DNA of 64,000 nucleotides from JACMLC01 sp963817025 (lineage in GTDB: Bacteria > Acidobacteriota > Blastocatellia > Pyrinomonadales > Pyrinomonadaceae), in the NCBI GenBank assembly GCA_963817025.1, contig CAWFML010000004.1:248001-312000 (forward strand). The letters are read 5' to 3'. Positions within the stretch are counted from its first letter, which is position 1, and each line of letters opens with the position of its first letter. Below the pieces are notes generated by a model, which worked only from the letters and a program-made list of their open reading frames with translations, made no database searches and was not told where the DNA came from. The position numbers were made by a program, and so were the translations under genes. This document shows, in pieces, positions 15,681 to 24,959 of the stretch.

Positions 15681-16826
15681 ATGAAAATTTTAGTTCTCGG
15701 CGCAGGCCGAATGGGCCTCGGCGCGGCTTATGACTTGGCGCACAACTCTGACGCAGAAGCTGTCACGGTCGCAGACCTTGATTTTGAAAGAGCGCGTGCG
15801 GTTGTCGAAACCGTCAACAGCGCGAAGCTTAGCCCCGCGCAGATTGATGTCACAAATGAAACTGAAGTCATAGAGTTGATGCGCGGGCATGACGCGGCGA
15901 TAAGCTGCGTCGTCTATCATCACAACCTGCAACTGGCAAAAGCGGCGATTGCGGCGCGCGTCAACTTTTGCGATCTCGGCGGCAACAATGCAGTCGTGGA
16001 TGCGGAGCTTGCGCTTGACGAAGAGGCGCGCGGGGCGGGCATCAATATCATCCCGGATTGCGGGCTTGCGCCCGGCATGGTCTCGGTGCTGGCGGCACAC
16101 GGCGCGGCGCGCTTTGCTGCGCTTGAAGAGATACACATACGCGTCGGCGGCTTGCCGCAAAATCCGAGGCCGCCGCTTGATTATCAAATCGTCTTTTCGG
16201 TCGAAGGCTTGATTAACGAGTATGTCGAGCGTGCGCGCGTGATACGCGAAGGTATCATCACAGAAGTTGATTCGATGACAGAGGTTGAGGCATTGCAGTT
16301 CCCCGCTCCATTCGGAGAGATGGAAGCGTTTCAGACTTCGGGCGGGACTTCGACCTTGCCGGAAAGTTTTACAGGTCGCGTGCGCGAGCTTGATTACAAG
16401 ACGATACGCTATCCGGGCCATTGCGAGAAATTCAAGACGATGATTGACCTCGGCCTGACGACGAGCGAGGCGATTGAAGTGGACGGCGCGCGAGTCTCGC
16501 CGCGCCGCGTCATGGGAGAGATGCTATTGCGGCGTCTGCCCGCGGACGAACCGGACGCCGTGCTTATCCGTCTGGAATTTCGCGGGATGCTGGACGGCAA
16601 ACAGCAGTCCCTGCGTTATGACATCATTGACTTGTTCGACGCGCAGACGGGCCTCAGCGCGATGATGAGGACGACAGCGTTTCCGGCTTCGATCATCGCG
16701 CAGATGATGGCGCGCGGCGAGACTCTGTTGAAGGGAGCAACGCCGCAGGAGCGTTCCATCCCGCCAGCCGCTTTCGTCGCGGAATTGGAAGCGCGCAACA
16801 TAAGGATTGTCGAAACCTTGCTTTGA
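15681..16826 (+). CDS. Saccharopine dehydrogenase-like NAD(P)-dependent oxidoreductase
   Basis: 381 aa. The N-terminus MKILVLGAGRMGLGAAYDL is a Rossmann GxGxxG motif. The pattern AISCVVYHHNLQLAKAAI, FCDLGGNN and IIPDCGLAPGMVSVLAAH is characteristic of the saccharopine dehydrogenase/carboxynorspermidine family. It probably acts on a lysine-derived imine or glutamate adduct in the cytoplasm. Lying after an amino-acid importer fits amino-acid catabolism, though the exact substrate is not determined. Confidence 0.85.
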   Translation: MKILVLGAGRMGLGAAYDLAHNSDAEAVTVADLDFERARAVVETVNSAKLSPAQIDVTNETEVIELMRGHDAAISCVVYHHNLQLAKAAIAARVNFCDLGGNNAVVDAELALDEEARGAGINIIPDCGLAPGMVSVLAAHGAARFAALEEIHIRVGGLPQNPRPPLDYQIVFSVEGLINEYVERARVIREGIITEVDSMTEVEALQFPAPFGEMEAFQTSGGTSTLPESFTGRVRELDYKTIRYPGHCEKFKTMIDLGLTTSEAIEVDGARVSPRRVMGEMLLRRLPADEPDAVLIRLEFRGMLDGKQQSLRYDIIDLFDAQTGLSAMMRTTAFPASIIAQMMARGETLLKGATPQERSIPPAAFVAELEARNIRIVETLL

Positions 16827-16865
16827 AGAGTGTCACATTTTTAAGTAGCTATAACATAGCCATGA

Positions 16866-16977
16866 AAGATGGATTTTTCTTTGCGTGCTTTGCGAGATTT
16901 TCTTCGCGCTCTTTGCGGTTAAAGGCTTTTCTAAACGCAAAGATGAAAACGCAAAGAGCGTAAAGAAAATCCATCTT
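16866..16977. repeat. Iterated-word palindrome, CTTTGCG family
   Basis: The left arm begins AAGATGGATTTTTCTTTGCG and the right arm ends with its near complement, AAAGAAAATCCATCTT. CTTTGCG words are repeated inside both arms. It lies just upstream of the SnoaL-like gene. Confidence 0.85.
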
Positions 16978-17012
16978 CTCTTGCTCAGGCTAATGATAAA
17001 AGGAGCATCTCC

Positions 17013-17504
17013 ATGCACCAGCGTTTCAAGCTCATAATCATCTGCGCCTTGCTTGCTCTCGGCGGCAATTTAGACCTCACGGCGCGCAGCAATGCTGCCG
17101 GTGATGCGCGCTCGCAGCAATCCATCGCCGGCGAAATCATCGCGCGCGAGAAGGCTTCGTTTGCCGCTTGGCAGCGCAAGGACAAGGCTTTTTATGCTGA
17201 CTACTGGGCGGACGATTTCACGGAGTTCCTGCCCTCGAATCCTTATCTGGATAAGAAAGCCAACCTGATGCCGAAGTTTGAGCAGATGACCGAAGCCTGG
17301 AAGATTGCGGACTTTCAGATGTATAACCCGCACGTGCAGGTCTATGGCGACGTGGCCGTTCTGACTTACAATGAATCTATCAGCGGCAAATACGAGGGCC
17401 AGCCTTCGAGCTATACGGGCAAGGTGACGATGGTCTATGTCAAACAGGGCGGGGCATGGCGCGGCGTGCACTATCACGAGTCCATGAATCCGGGCGGGAA
17501 ATAG
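17013..17504 (+). CDS. Exported SnoaL/DUF4440-like protein (NTF2 fold)
   Basis: 163 aa. AAGGAG lies 8-13 nt before the ATG. Residues 1-25 are a signal peptide (LIIICALLALGGNLDLTARS). The mature part is one NTF2-like domain: IIAREKASFAAWQRKDKAFYADYWADDFTEF, then VQVYGDVAVLTYNESISG and KVTMVYVKQGGAWRGVHYHES. The fold is a cone that often binds a small ligand; no catalytic assignment is possible. Confidence 0.8.
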   Translation: MHQRFKLIIICALLALGGNLDLTARSNAAGDARSQQSIAGEIIAREKASFAAWQRKDKAFYADYWADDFTEFLPSNPYLDKKANLMPKFEQMTEAWKIADFQMYNPHVQVYGDVAVLTYNESISGKYEGQPSSYTGKVTMVYVKQGGAWRGVHYHESMNPGGK

Positions 17505-17588
17505 CCCCTGCGACGCCAGCGAAGAAATCGAACCCGCGTGCGCGCGGCGCGTGAAGCAATCAGGCCAAAGGGGAAAGGAAATAACCCG

Positions 17589-18074
17589 GTGAAAGTTAGA
17601 AATCTTTTATGTTGTGCGTTGCTCGGCTACGCGTGCGGAACAGCAGCAGCAAGCCTTGCGCAGGATTCCGTGAGTTATCCGGCGCAGGAGTCGGCAGCCG
17701 AGCAAAGAAAGAAGTTTGAGGCGGCGCGCCAGCCGCATATAGAGGAAGCTAAAAAAACTTATCCAGAGGCGAAGAAGCGTTTCCTGGCGGGCCTCGCGCC
17801 GAAGGAGCGTTTTCTCATCACGGTCGAATTGCGGGACGGCAAAGGACTGTCCGAGCAGGCTTACATCGAAGTCAAAGAGATCAAAGACGGAATCATCAAA
17901 GGCACGATTGCCAGCGACCTGAACGTTATCACCAAACTCAAACGCGGGGACAAACACTCGCTCGGTGAGAGCGAGTTGATGGACTGGATAATCAGCAAGC
18001 CGGACGGCACGGAAGAAGGCAACTTTGTCGGCAAGTTTCTAAACGAATACCAGCCGAACCCACGCTCTTACTGA
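17589..18074 (+). CDS. Exported DUF2314-like protein
   Basis: 161 aa from the GTG at 17589, which follows a purine-rich AAAGGAAA. A signal peptide runs to about residue 20 (SLAQ). The C-terminal half (FLITVELRDGKGLSEQAYIEVKEIKDGIIKGTIASD... KRGDKHSLGESELMDWII) has the DUF2314 pattern, in which a G-D and a D-W near the end are conserved. Function of the family is unknown. Confidence 0.65.
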   Translation: MKVRNLLCCALLGYACGTAAASLAQDSVSYPAQESAAEQRKKFEAARQPHIEEAKKTYPEAKKRFLAGLAPKERFLITVELRDGKGLSEQAYIEVKEIKDGIIKGTIASDLNVITKLKRGDKHSLGESELMDWIISKPDGTEEGNFVGKFLNEYQPNPRSY

Positions 18075-18076
18075 TG

Positions 18077-18179
18077 AATGAAAAATTAAAAATGTAAAAT
18101 GCAAAATTTAAGATAAACCGATTTTGTGAAAAACTGGTTGCCCTCTTATTTTTGCATTTTACATTTTTAATTTTTCATT
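18077..18179. repeat. Perfect 30-bp heptamer palindrome, AAAATGT family
   Basis: The arm at 18077-18106 is built of heptamers AATGAAA, AATTAAA, AATGTAA, AATGCAA and is perfectly complementary to 18150-18179. It is strikingly AT-rich in GC-rich surroundings. It ends 17 nt before the cstA start. Confidence 0.95.
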
Positions 18180-18195
18180 CTTTGAGGTGCATAAG

Positions 18196-20064
18196 ATGAG
18201 CGCACTGCCAATCATCATCGGCGCGTTGTGTGTGATTGCGATTGCTTATCGCTACTATTCCGCGTTTATCGCCGCGAAGGTGCTGGCGTTGGATGACTCG
18301 CGCAGTGTGCCGTCTGAGACGATGTATGACGGGCACAATTATTATCCGACAAACAAGTGGGTGCTCTTTGGTCATCACTTCGCGGCGATTTCGGGCGCGG
18401 GGCCGCTGGTCGGGCCAGTGCTGGCGGCGCAGTTCGGTTTTCTGCCGGGGCTTTTATGGCTCGTCATAGGCGTCTGTCTGGGCGGTGCTGTGCACGATTT
18501 TATGATCTTAGCGGGCAGCGTGCGCCGTCGCGGAAAATCTCTGGCCGAGATGGCGCGCACGGAGATTAGCCCGCTCTCAGGATTGGTCGCGGGCATTGCG
18601 ATTCTGTTTATCGTGGTGATCGCGCTGGCGGGCCTTGGCCTCGTCGTGGTCAATGCGCTGGCCGAATCCGCATGGGGAACTTTTACTGTCGGCTTTACGA
18701 TTCCGCTCGCGCTTTTGATGGGACTCTACATGTACCGCTTTCGCAAAGGGAAGATTGTGGAGGCGAGCATCATCGGCGTCATCGGCCTCTTGTTCGCCGT
18801 CTGGCTCGGCGGGCGGATACACGAATCTTCTCTGGCGCACGCTTTTACGCTCTCGCGCAACTCCATCATTATCCTGATGGCGGCTTACGGATTTATAGCC
18901 TCTGTGCTGCCCGTCTGGATGCTTCTCTGCCCGCGCGATTATCTCTCTTCGTATCTCAAAATCGGCACGGTCGCTTTTCTAATCTTAGGCGTTATCTTCG
19001 TCGCGCCGCATTTGAACATGCCTGCCGTGACGCCCTTTGTGAACGGCGGCGGGCCTGTCATTCCCGGCAAAGTTTACCCGTTCGTTTTTATCACGATTGC
19101 GTGCGGCGCAATCAGCGGCTTTCACGCGCTCATCTCTTCGGGGACGACGCCGAAGATGATTGCCAAAGAGACGGATGCGCGCATGATCGGCTACGGCGGG
19201 ATGTTGATGGAAGGCGTGGTCGGAGTCGTAGCCTTGATTGCCGCAACCTCGCTTTTTCCCGGCGACTACTTCGCCATCAACACGCCGCAAAAGACCGACG
19301 CGCAGAAGGCGGCTTATGTGCAGCTTGTAGACCAGCACACGACAGAGGGATTCAACCTCAGGCCGCAGGAGCTTGATAAGTTGGAAGCGGAGTCCGGCGA
19401 GAAGGTTCGCGGGCGCACCGGCGGCGCGGTCACGCTCGCGCTCGGCATCGCCAAAATTTTCGATGCGATTCCGGGCCTGTCTGGCCTCATGAAATACTGG
19501 TATCACTTTGCAATCATGTTCGAGGCTCTGTTTATCCTGACGACGATTGACACGGGCACGCGCGTCGGGCGTTTTCTCGTCGGAGAGTTTGGCGGGCGGT
19601 TCTATAAAAAGTTTGAAGAGCCGACATGGCTGCCCGGCTCGCTCTTGACGACGCTTCTGGTCGTCGTCGGGTGGGCGGCGTTTATCTGGTCAGGCTCGAT
19701 CTCGACCATCTGGCCCATGTTCGGCATCGCCAACCAACTGCTCGCGGCAGTGGCCCTGTGCGTGGCGACGACCATGCTCATCAACATGGGCAAGGCGCGT
19801 TACAGTTGGGTCACGCTTGTGCCGCTCGTCTTCGTCGCCTCCACCACTCTCGTCGCAGGATTCAAGTCCATCACGGATAACTTCTGGCCGCTCTCGCAGA
19901 AACCGGAGACGGCTGTGCAGGGCTATATCAACATCGGGCTGACAGCCATCCTGATGACGGCTGCGGTTATCATCCTGATAGACTCGATATGCAACTGGCT
20001 CGGCAAAGGACGGCGGCCAGAGACTGCGCCCGGCTCAAGACTGGCCGAAGCCGATACCATTTAG
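18196..20064 (+). CDS. cstA: CstA-family carbon starvation / peptide or pyruvate transporter
   Basis: 622 aa from the ATG at 18196 with GAGGTG about 8 nt upstream. The family signature YYSAFIAAKVLALDD, DGHNYYPTNKWVLFGHHFAAISGAGPL and GPVLAAQFG is present, with about 15 hydrophobic segments, plus SGTTPKMIAKETDAR and GIANQLLAAVAL towards the C-terminus. CstA and BtsT/YjiY transport peptides or pyruvate across the inner membrane in carbon-limited cells. The upstream palindrome may influence its leader. Confidence 0.92.
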   Translation: MSALPIIIGALCVIAIAYRYYSAFIAAKVLALDDSRSVPSETMYDGHNYYPTNKWVLFGHHFAAISGAGPLVGPVLAAQFGFLPGLLWLVIGVCLGGAVHDFMILAGSVRRRGKSLAEMARTEISPLSGLVAGIAILFIVVIALAGLGLVVVNALAESAWGTFTVGFTIPLALLMGLYMYRFRKGKIVEASIIGVIGLLFAVWLGGRIHESSLAHAFTLSRNSIIILMAAYGFIASVLPVWMLLCPRDYLSSYLKIGTVAFLILGVIFVAPHLNMPAVTPFVNGGGPVIPGKVYPFVFITIACGAISGFHALISSGTTPKMIAKETDARMIGYGGMLMEGVVGVVALIAATSLFPGDYFAINTPQKTDAQKAAYVQLVDQHTTEGFNLRPQELDKLEAESGEKVRGRTGGAVTLALGIAKIFDAIPGLSGLMKYWYHFAIMFEALFILTTIDTGTRVGRFLVGEFGGRFYKKFEEPTWLPGSLLTTLLVVVGWAAFIWSGSISTIWPMFGIANQLLAAVALCVATTMLINMGKARYSWVTLVPLVFVASTTLVAGFKSITDNFWPLSQKPETAVQGYINIGLTAILMTAAVIILIDSICNWLGKGRRPETAPGSRLAEADTI

Positions 20065-20129
20065 AGCGAGTGCGGATAAGTTTGGAAGCTTTGAACAAGA
20101 TCAAAGCAGTTAGAAAGTGAAGTGGACTC

Positions 20130-20909
20130 ATGCCCGAGTTGATGCCCGCCATTTTTTTCGGACACGGCAATCCGATGAACGCGCTGCTCAAGAATGCCTA
20201 CACCGACGGGTGGGCAGCCATCGGCGAGGCGATGCCGCGCCCGAAGGCTGCGCTCTCAGTCTCTGCGCACTGGTATGTTCCGGCGACGGCTGTAACAGCC
20301 ACTCTTACGCCGCGCACGATACATGATTTCGGAGGCTTCCCGAGAGAGCTTTACGAGGTCGAATATCCTGCGCCCGGCAGCACGGCTCTGGCCCAAAGCG
20401 TGCGGGATTTAATCGCGCCCGTCGCTGTCAAAACAGATACACACTGGGGACTCGATCACGGCACGTGGTCTGTGCTCTGTCATGTCTTTCCGCAGGCGGA
20501 CATCCCTATCGTCCAACTCAGTATAGACGAGACGCAGCCGCCGGAATTTCATTATGAGATTGGCAAGCGGCTCGCCCCTTTGCGCGACGAAGGCGTGCTC
20601 ATCATAGGCAGCGGCAACCTCGTACACAACCTGCACACCTACGCCTGGGGCAGCCATCGCGTAGAGCCTTTCGACTGGGCCATACGCTTTGAGAAACAGG
20701 CGCGCGAACTCCTGCTCAAAGGCGACCACGCCCCGCTCATAGCCTACGAGACTTTAGGGCGCGACGCACAGCTCTCCATCCCTACGCCAGAACATTACCT
20801 GCCGCTGCTCTACGTCATCGCCACGCGCAGAGAGGGCGAGCAGGTCACCTTTCCCGTCGAAGGCGTGGACGGCGGCTCTGTCTCCATGCTGACAGTTCGG
20901 CTCGGTTAA
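20130..20909 (+). CDS. ygiD: 4,5-DOPA-extradiol-dioxygenase-like protein (YgiD, LigB superfamily)
   Basis: 259 aa. Motifs FFGHGNPMNAL, SAHWYVP, TPRTIHDFGGFPRELYEVEYPAPG, GLDHGTWSVL and GSGNLVHNL match YgiD-type class III ring-cleavage enzymes; the His of HGNP, AHW and NLVHNL bind the metal. The reaction is extradiol opening of a catechol such as DOPA. It follows cstA by 65 bases on the same strand. Confidence 0.9.
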   Translation: MPELMPAIFFGHGNPMNALLKNAYTDGWAAIGEAMPRPKAALSVSAHWYVPATAVTATLTPRTIHDFGGFPRELYEVEYPAPGSTALAQSVRDLIAPVAVKTDTHWGLDHGTWSVLCHVFPQADIPIVQLSIDETQPPEFHYEIGKRLAPLRDEGVLIIGSGNLVHNLHTYAWGSHRVEPFDWAIRFEKQARELLLKGDHAPLIAYETLGRDAQLSIPTPEHYLPLLYVIATRREGEQVTFPVEGVDGGSVSMLTVRLG

Positions 20910-20916
20910 GCGAGAA

Positions 20917-20998
20917 CGTCTCACGCAAAGGCGTTTGGTGGCGCAAAGAAAGACAAGTTGCTTTCCTTTGTGCCACCAGCTCCTTTGCGGGAAACTTT
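20917..20998. repeat. Palindrome, GCAAAGGC family
   Basis: The left arm contains CACGCAAAGGCG and GGTGGCGCAAAG; the right arm contains CTTTGTGCCACC and CTCCTTTGCGGGAAAC. Arms are imperfect. It lies between the dioxygenase gene and the STAND NTPase gene. Confidence 0.85.
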
Positions 20999-21085
20999 CT
21001 TTTCTGCCCTTAAAAAGAGGTAGAATCTGTAGGCTCTGTACAGGCATCCCAATGCCATATCTGAAAACCCGTCGCTCACAAAGAT

Positions 21086-24016
21086 ATGTCTCGCCAATTA
21101 AAAAGAGTAATGATTAGCAGCACCGCGCGCGACCTGCCGGAGCACCGCGAGCAAGTGATGCAGGCATGCATGCGTCTCAGCATGTTCTATCCGGAGATGA
21201 TGGAGCATCTGACGGCCACAGACGCTAACGCTCTGGAAGTCTCGCTTAGGATGGTCGAGCAGGCGGATATTTACGTAGGCGTGTTCGCGTTTCGCTATGG
21301 CTATGTCCCGGAAGGCGAGACGATTTCAGTTACAGAAGCGGAATACAACCTTGCTGTCGAACATGATATTCCGCGCTTGATTTTCCTCATGGGCGACGAG
21401 CATCCCGTTAAGCCTACGGATGTGGAAACAGGAGCCGGAGCAGAGAAACTACAAAATCTTAAAGAACGACTTAAGAGAGAGCGGGTCGCAGGTTTCTTTA
21501 ACTCTGCCGACGACTTGCGCGCTCAAGTTATTCAGGCGTTGGTAGATTACCGTGAACCCGACCTCACGACTTTTCATTACGTCAGCGACATCCCCACGCC
21601 TCCCGAAGCCTTCATCGCGCATCCTTACACGCTGCTGCAAACACACCGCCTCGTCGGACGCCAGCCCGAACTCAACCTGCTGACCGATTGGGTCGCCAAA
21701 CCGGATGCGGAAATCTACAACGCGCGCATCCTCAACATCGTCGCCATCGGCGGCCTCGGCAAGAGCGCGCTGACGTGGAATTGGTTCAACGACATCGCGC
21801 CGCAGGAGATGCAGCCGCTCGCGGGCCGCATGTGGTGGAGCTTCTACGAATCCGACGCGACTTTCGAGAACTTCATCACACGCGCGCTCGCTTACGTCAC
21901 GCGGAGACCACTCGCTGAAGTCCAGCAGATTCCCGCCCCCGAACGCGAAACCCAACTCCTCGCCGCGCTCGACCGCGAGCCATTCCTGCTTGTGCTCGAC
22001 GGCTTGGAACGTATCCTGATTGCATATGCGCGCATGGACGCCGCACGCCTCGAAGACAGTCAGGTAGGCAATCAAAAGAATCTACGCAAGACCGCAGACC
22101 CGCGCGCGGGGCAATTCCTTAAGAAGCTGGCGCGGGTCGAGCACTCGCGCATCCTAATCAGCACACGCCTTTTTCCCGCTGAATTTGAGACGGAAGGCAG
22201 CGACCCGATTCCCGGCACTTTCAGACTAGACCTTGAAGGTTTGACCGACGAAGATGCAGTCGAACTCTGGCGCGCTTTTAAGGTCACAGGTAGCCGCGAC
22301 CTGTTGTTGCCGATTTTCTCCACTTTTAACAAACACCCTCTACTCATTCAGGCACTGGCGGGAGAGGTCAAACGCTATCGCACCGCACCCGGCAATTTTG
22401 AAGAATGGCGCAAGAATAACCCGCGATTTGAGCCAACCGGATTTCCACGTTTGCAGGACGCCATGAGCCATGTGCTGGAATTCGCCCTGCGCGGGCTGGA
22501 TGATGAAGCAAGCAAAGCATTACAAGTCATTGCTGCATTCAGAATGCCTGCGCGTTACGACACGCTGACCGCGTTATTGATGGGCGAAGAAAAACCGTGT
22601 GGGAACGAACATGAACTGGATGAGGTGCTGACCGAGTTGGAAGACCGTGGATTGGTCGGATGGGACAAGCGCGCCAATCGCTACGACCTGCATCCGATTG
22701 TGCGCGGCGTAGTGTGGAGCCGTTTAGGTGACGACACGCGGCGCGGTGTTTATATAAGATTGCACGCTCACTTTGAAGCCTTGCCAATGATTGACAAAGA
22801 TAAAGTCAGCAGTCTCGAAGACCTAACGCCTGCCATCGAATTGTACAATACGCTGGTCGGACTCGAACGTTATGATGATGCCTATATAGTTTTCTACGAG
22901 CAATTGGATATTGCTACACTCTTTCGTCTGAGTGCCAACCGCCCGCGAGTTGAACTTTTGGAAATGCTTTTTCCCGATGGATTGGATCAGTTACCGCGTT
23001 TAAGCAACCCCTCTGCGCAAGGCTCTGCACTAAACAGGCTGGCGCATGCATATCATTTCAGCGGGCAACCGGGGTGGGCGGTTGTATTGCACCTTCGCTC
23101 CGCCAAAATTGCTTCAGAGATAAAGGAGGACGTTTCACTCGGCATTGGATTGTACAGCCTATCTCGTGTGCTAATACTATCAGGCGCGCTATACGAATCG
23201 GAGGTTGCTGCGCGTCGGGCACTGTTTATCTTGCGCGAACAACGACATAGCATTGGTGAACGCGAAGGTCTGATTATGCTTGGTTTTACGCTAGCGGTGC
23301 GAGGTATTACTAGCGAAGGCGAGATTGCTCTACAAAGATCATTGCGCTTATCTCTAGCCAAGTCTCATAAACAGGCTGTAGGTGTGGTCAATTCTTTCCT
23401 TGCACAGAGGGCGTCATGGCTTGGTGAATTTGCGCTTGCGCTATCGTTCGCAACCCACGCTTGGGAATTGGCTCATATTCAAAATTTCGAGAAGGATTTC
23501 ATCCGGGCTGCACGAACTCAAGGCGAGGCGACATTGGAGTTAGATAAGCTCAGCCAAGCGGACAAATGGCTGCATCATGCGCTCATCCGTTCGCGGCTAG
23601 TCAATTTGGCTGAGGAAGAACTTCCTGCGCTCGTTGCGTTGGCAGAGTTGCGGCGGAGACAGAAAGATATGATGGCGGCGCGGGAGTTTTTGGAGGATGT
23701 GTGGGAAGCTGCGGAGCGTGGGCCGTATCCGTTGTTTCATGCGGATGCTTTGAATGTGCTGGCGGAGGTGGAGCGGGATGAGGGGAATCGGGAGAAGGCT
23801 GTGGAGGCGGCTTTGAAGGCATACAGGTTGGCGTGGTGTGACGGGCCGCCGTTTGCTTATCACTGGGGATTGGAGAAGGCGCGTGGGTTGTTGCGGGAGT
23901 TTGGCGCGGACGAGCCTTTGATGCCGCAGTTTGATGCGTCGAAGTTTGAGCCGATGCCGGAGGTGGAGATTGACCCGGAGGATGTGTTTCATGCGGGGGA
24001 GAATGCCGACAATTAA
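21086..24016 (+). CDS. STAND NTPase with N-terminal DUF4062 domain and C-terminal TPR-like repeats, candidate defence or signalling switch
   Basis: 976 aa in three parts. Residues 6-100 (RVMISSTARDLPEHRE, ADIYVGVFAFRYGYVP, SVTEAEYNLA) form a DUF4062 domain, a TIR-related fold used as effector or adaptor in bacterial NLR-like proteins. Residues about 185-450 form an NB-ARC/STAND ATPase: P-loop AIGGLGKSALT at 220-230, Walker B PFLLVLDG, then RILISTRLFP. A winged-helix region (about 520-580) precedes helical repeats of TPR type to the C-terminus. The repeat region (about 22.8-23.6 kb) is visibly more AT-rich than the ends, suggesting transfer or reshuffling. No palindromic element or SD marks the start, and a possibly coupled small gene overlaps its 3' end. 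Confidence 0.85.
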   Translation: MSRQLKRVMISSTARDLPEHREQVMQACMRLSMFYPEMMEHLTATDANALEVSLRMVEQADIYVGVFAFRYGYVPEGETISVTEAEYNLAVEHDIPRLIFLMGDEHPVKPTDVETGAGAEKLQNLKERLKRERVAGFFNSADDLRAQVIQALVDYREPDLTTFHYVSDIPTPPEAFIAHPYTLLQTHRLVGRQPELNLLTDWVAKPDAEIYNARILNIVAIGGLGKSALTWNWFNDIAPQEMQPLAGRMWWSFYESDATFENFITRALAYVTRRPLAEVQQIPAPERETQLLAALDREPFLLVLDGLERILIAYARMDAARLEDSQVGNQKNLRKTADPRAGQFLKKLARVEHSRILISTRLFPAEFETEGSDPIPGTFRLDLEGLTDEDAVELWRAFKVTGSRDLLLPIFSTFNKHPLLIQALAGEVKRYRTAPGNFEEWRKNNPRFEPTGFPRLQDAMSHVLEFALRGLDDEASKALQVIAAFRMPARYDTLTALLMGEEKPCGNEHELDEVLTELEDRGLVGWDKRANRYDLHPIVRGVVWSRLGDDTRRGVYIRLHAHFEALPMIDKDKVSSLEDLTPAIELYNTLVGLERYDDAYIVFYEQLDIATLFRLSANRPRVELLEMLFPDGLDQLPRLSNPSAQGSALNRLAHAYHFSGQPGWAVVLHLRSAKIASEIKEDVSLGIGLYSLSRVLILSGALYESEVAARRALFILREQRHSIGEREGLIMLGFTLAVRGITSEGEIALQRSLRLSLAKSHKQAVGVVNSFLAQRASWLGEFALALSFATHAWELAHIQNFEKDFIRAARTQGEATLELDKLSQADKWLHHALIRSRLVNLAEEELPALVALAELRRRQKDMMAAREFLEDVWEAAERGPYPLFHADALNVLAEVERDEGNREKAVEAALKAYRLAWCDGPPFAYHWGLEKARGLLREFGADEPLMPQFDASKFEPMPEVEIDPEDVFHAGENADN

Positions 24017-24596
24017 GGATGCGCTCATTTCACTTCTCCTTATCGCCGCGCACGCTCCGCACGTCTTTATCGCTGCGAAAACGCCGCACGCGCGGGCAAG
24101 GTTCCAAGAGGCGCTGGAAATGAATAATGATCGCTCATCGTCGTTCGAGCGCGAGGCGGAGACTCATGTTCTTCAAGAGACAAGCTCGTCATCCGGCAGG
24201 GCGACAGATCAAGCGGGCGCGGCTAATTCAAATCAATCTGGCCTGAAGAAATATCCTGACAGGCCGCTGGCTGCGATTCCAAGACAGGCGGTCTCGTTGC
24301 GTTATATCGTCGAGCATAGAAGCGCGCTCAATGGCAAGACCATCACCGTGCGCGGTTTTGTCGCACGCGCGCTTTGGCCTGCTACAGAGAATGTTTCTTC
24401 GGGCGAGCAAAGCATGGCTAATCCTCAACCTAGAATTTTCCTTGCAGATAGTTTGCGTAAGGGGCGAGATAAAAACTACGAGGTAATGGTGCTCGTGCGC
24501 GAAGATGACAATCGTTATCTGGTGGGCCAAAAGGTAAAACTCAAAGTCAGGGTCGATTCAGGTCAAGCAGCGGTCGTGCTGCGAAAGGTTTCTTAA
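24003..24596 (+). CDS. Small exported OB-fold-like protein overlapping the STAND gene
   Basis: 197 aa from the ATG at 24003, which overlaps the last 14 bases of the STAND gene in another frame; GGGGGAG just precedes it, so the two are probably translationally coupled. Residues 7-25 are a hydrophobic signal-like helix. A low-complexity Ser/Gln/Asn region follows. The C-terminal 90 residues (LRYIVEHRSALNGKTITVRGFVARALW... GQKVKLKVRVD) look like an OB-fold of the tRNA_anti-like type. Function is not recognised, and its link with the NTPase rests only on gene overlap. Confidence 0.65.
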   Translation: MPTIKDALISLLLIAAHAPHVFIAAKTPHARARFQEALEMNNDRSSSFEREAETHVLQETSSSSGRATDQAGAANSNQSGLKKYPDRPLAAIPRQAVSLRYIVEHRSALNGKTITVRGFVARALWPATENVSSGEQSMANPQPRIFLADSLRKGRDKNYEVMVLVREDDNRYLVGQKVKLKVRVDSGQAAVVLRKVS

Positions 24597-24619
24597 CGTG
24601 AAGTCGGCATAAGCTGTCG

Positions 24620-24830
24620 GTTTCTCAGCCCCGCGAGGGGCGGCAGACAATAGCCCACGACATGAGTCGTGGGTTAAACGCACACAGACATCGCAAGCCC
24701 CGTGAGGGGCGACACAAAGGTGCCGCCCCTCACGGGGCTTGCGATGTCTGTAGCACGAGTGTCCCGGAGATGACGCGCCGGGCTATTGCCTGCCGCCCCT
24801 CAGGGGGCTTTCATGCTGCATCAACTGATG
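24620..24830. repeat. REP-like hairpin cluster with a perfect 28-bp stem
   Basis: No gene is visible in 24597-24959. CCCACGAC-ATGA-GTCGTGGG forms a hairpin at 24654-24673. A perfect 28-bp stem pairs 24684-24711 with 24724-24751 around a 12-nt loop (CCCCGTGAGGGG is central to it). GCCCCGCGAGGGGCGGCAGAC near 24630 and CTGCCGCCCCTCAGGGGGC near 24800 form a distant pair around the whole cluster. The layout is like IS200/RAYT-associated REP clusters, as at 205-300. Confidence 0.8.
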
Positions 24831-24959
24831 TCTTATGTCGAACTCACGTTTCTTAAGTTCTACTGCAAGCAGTGAGACCGCTTGAGAAGATGCTGACGCA
24901 GGAGAGGCACACAGACTTTGACATCTGTGTGCCTCTCTCTTTGTGCCGGACTTTTCTTG

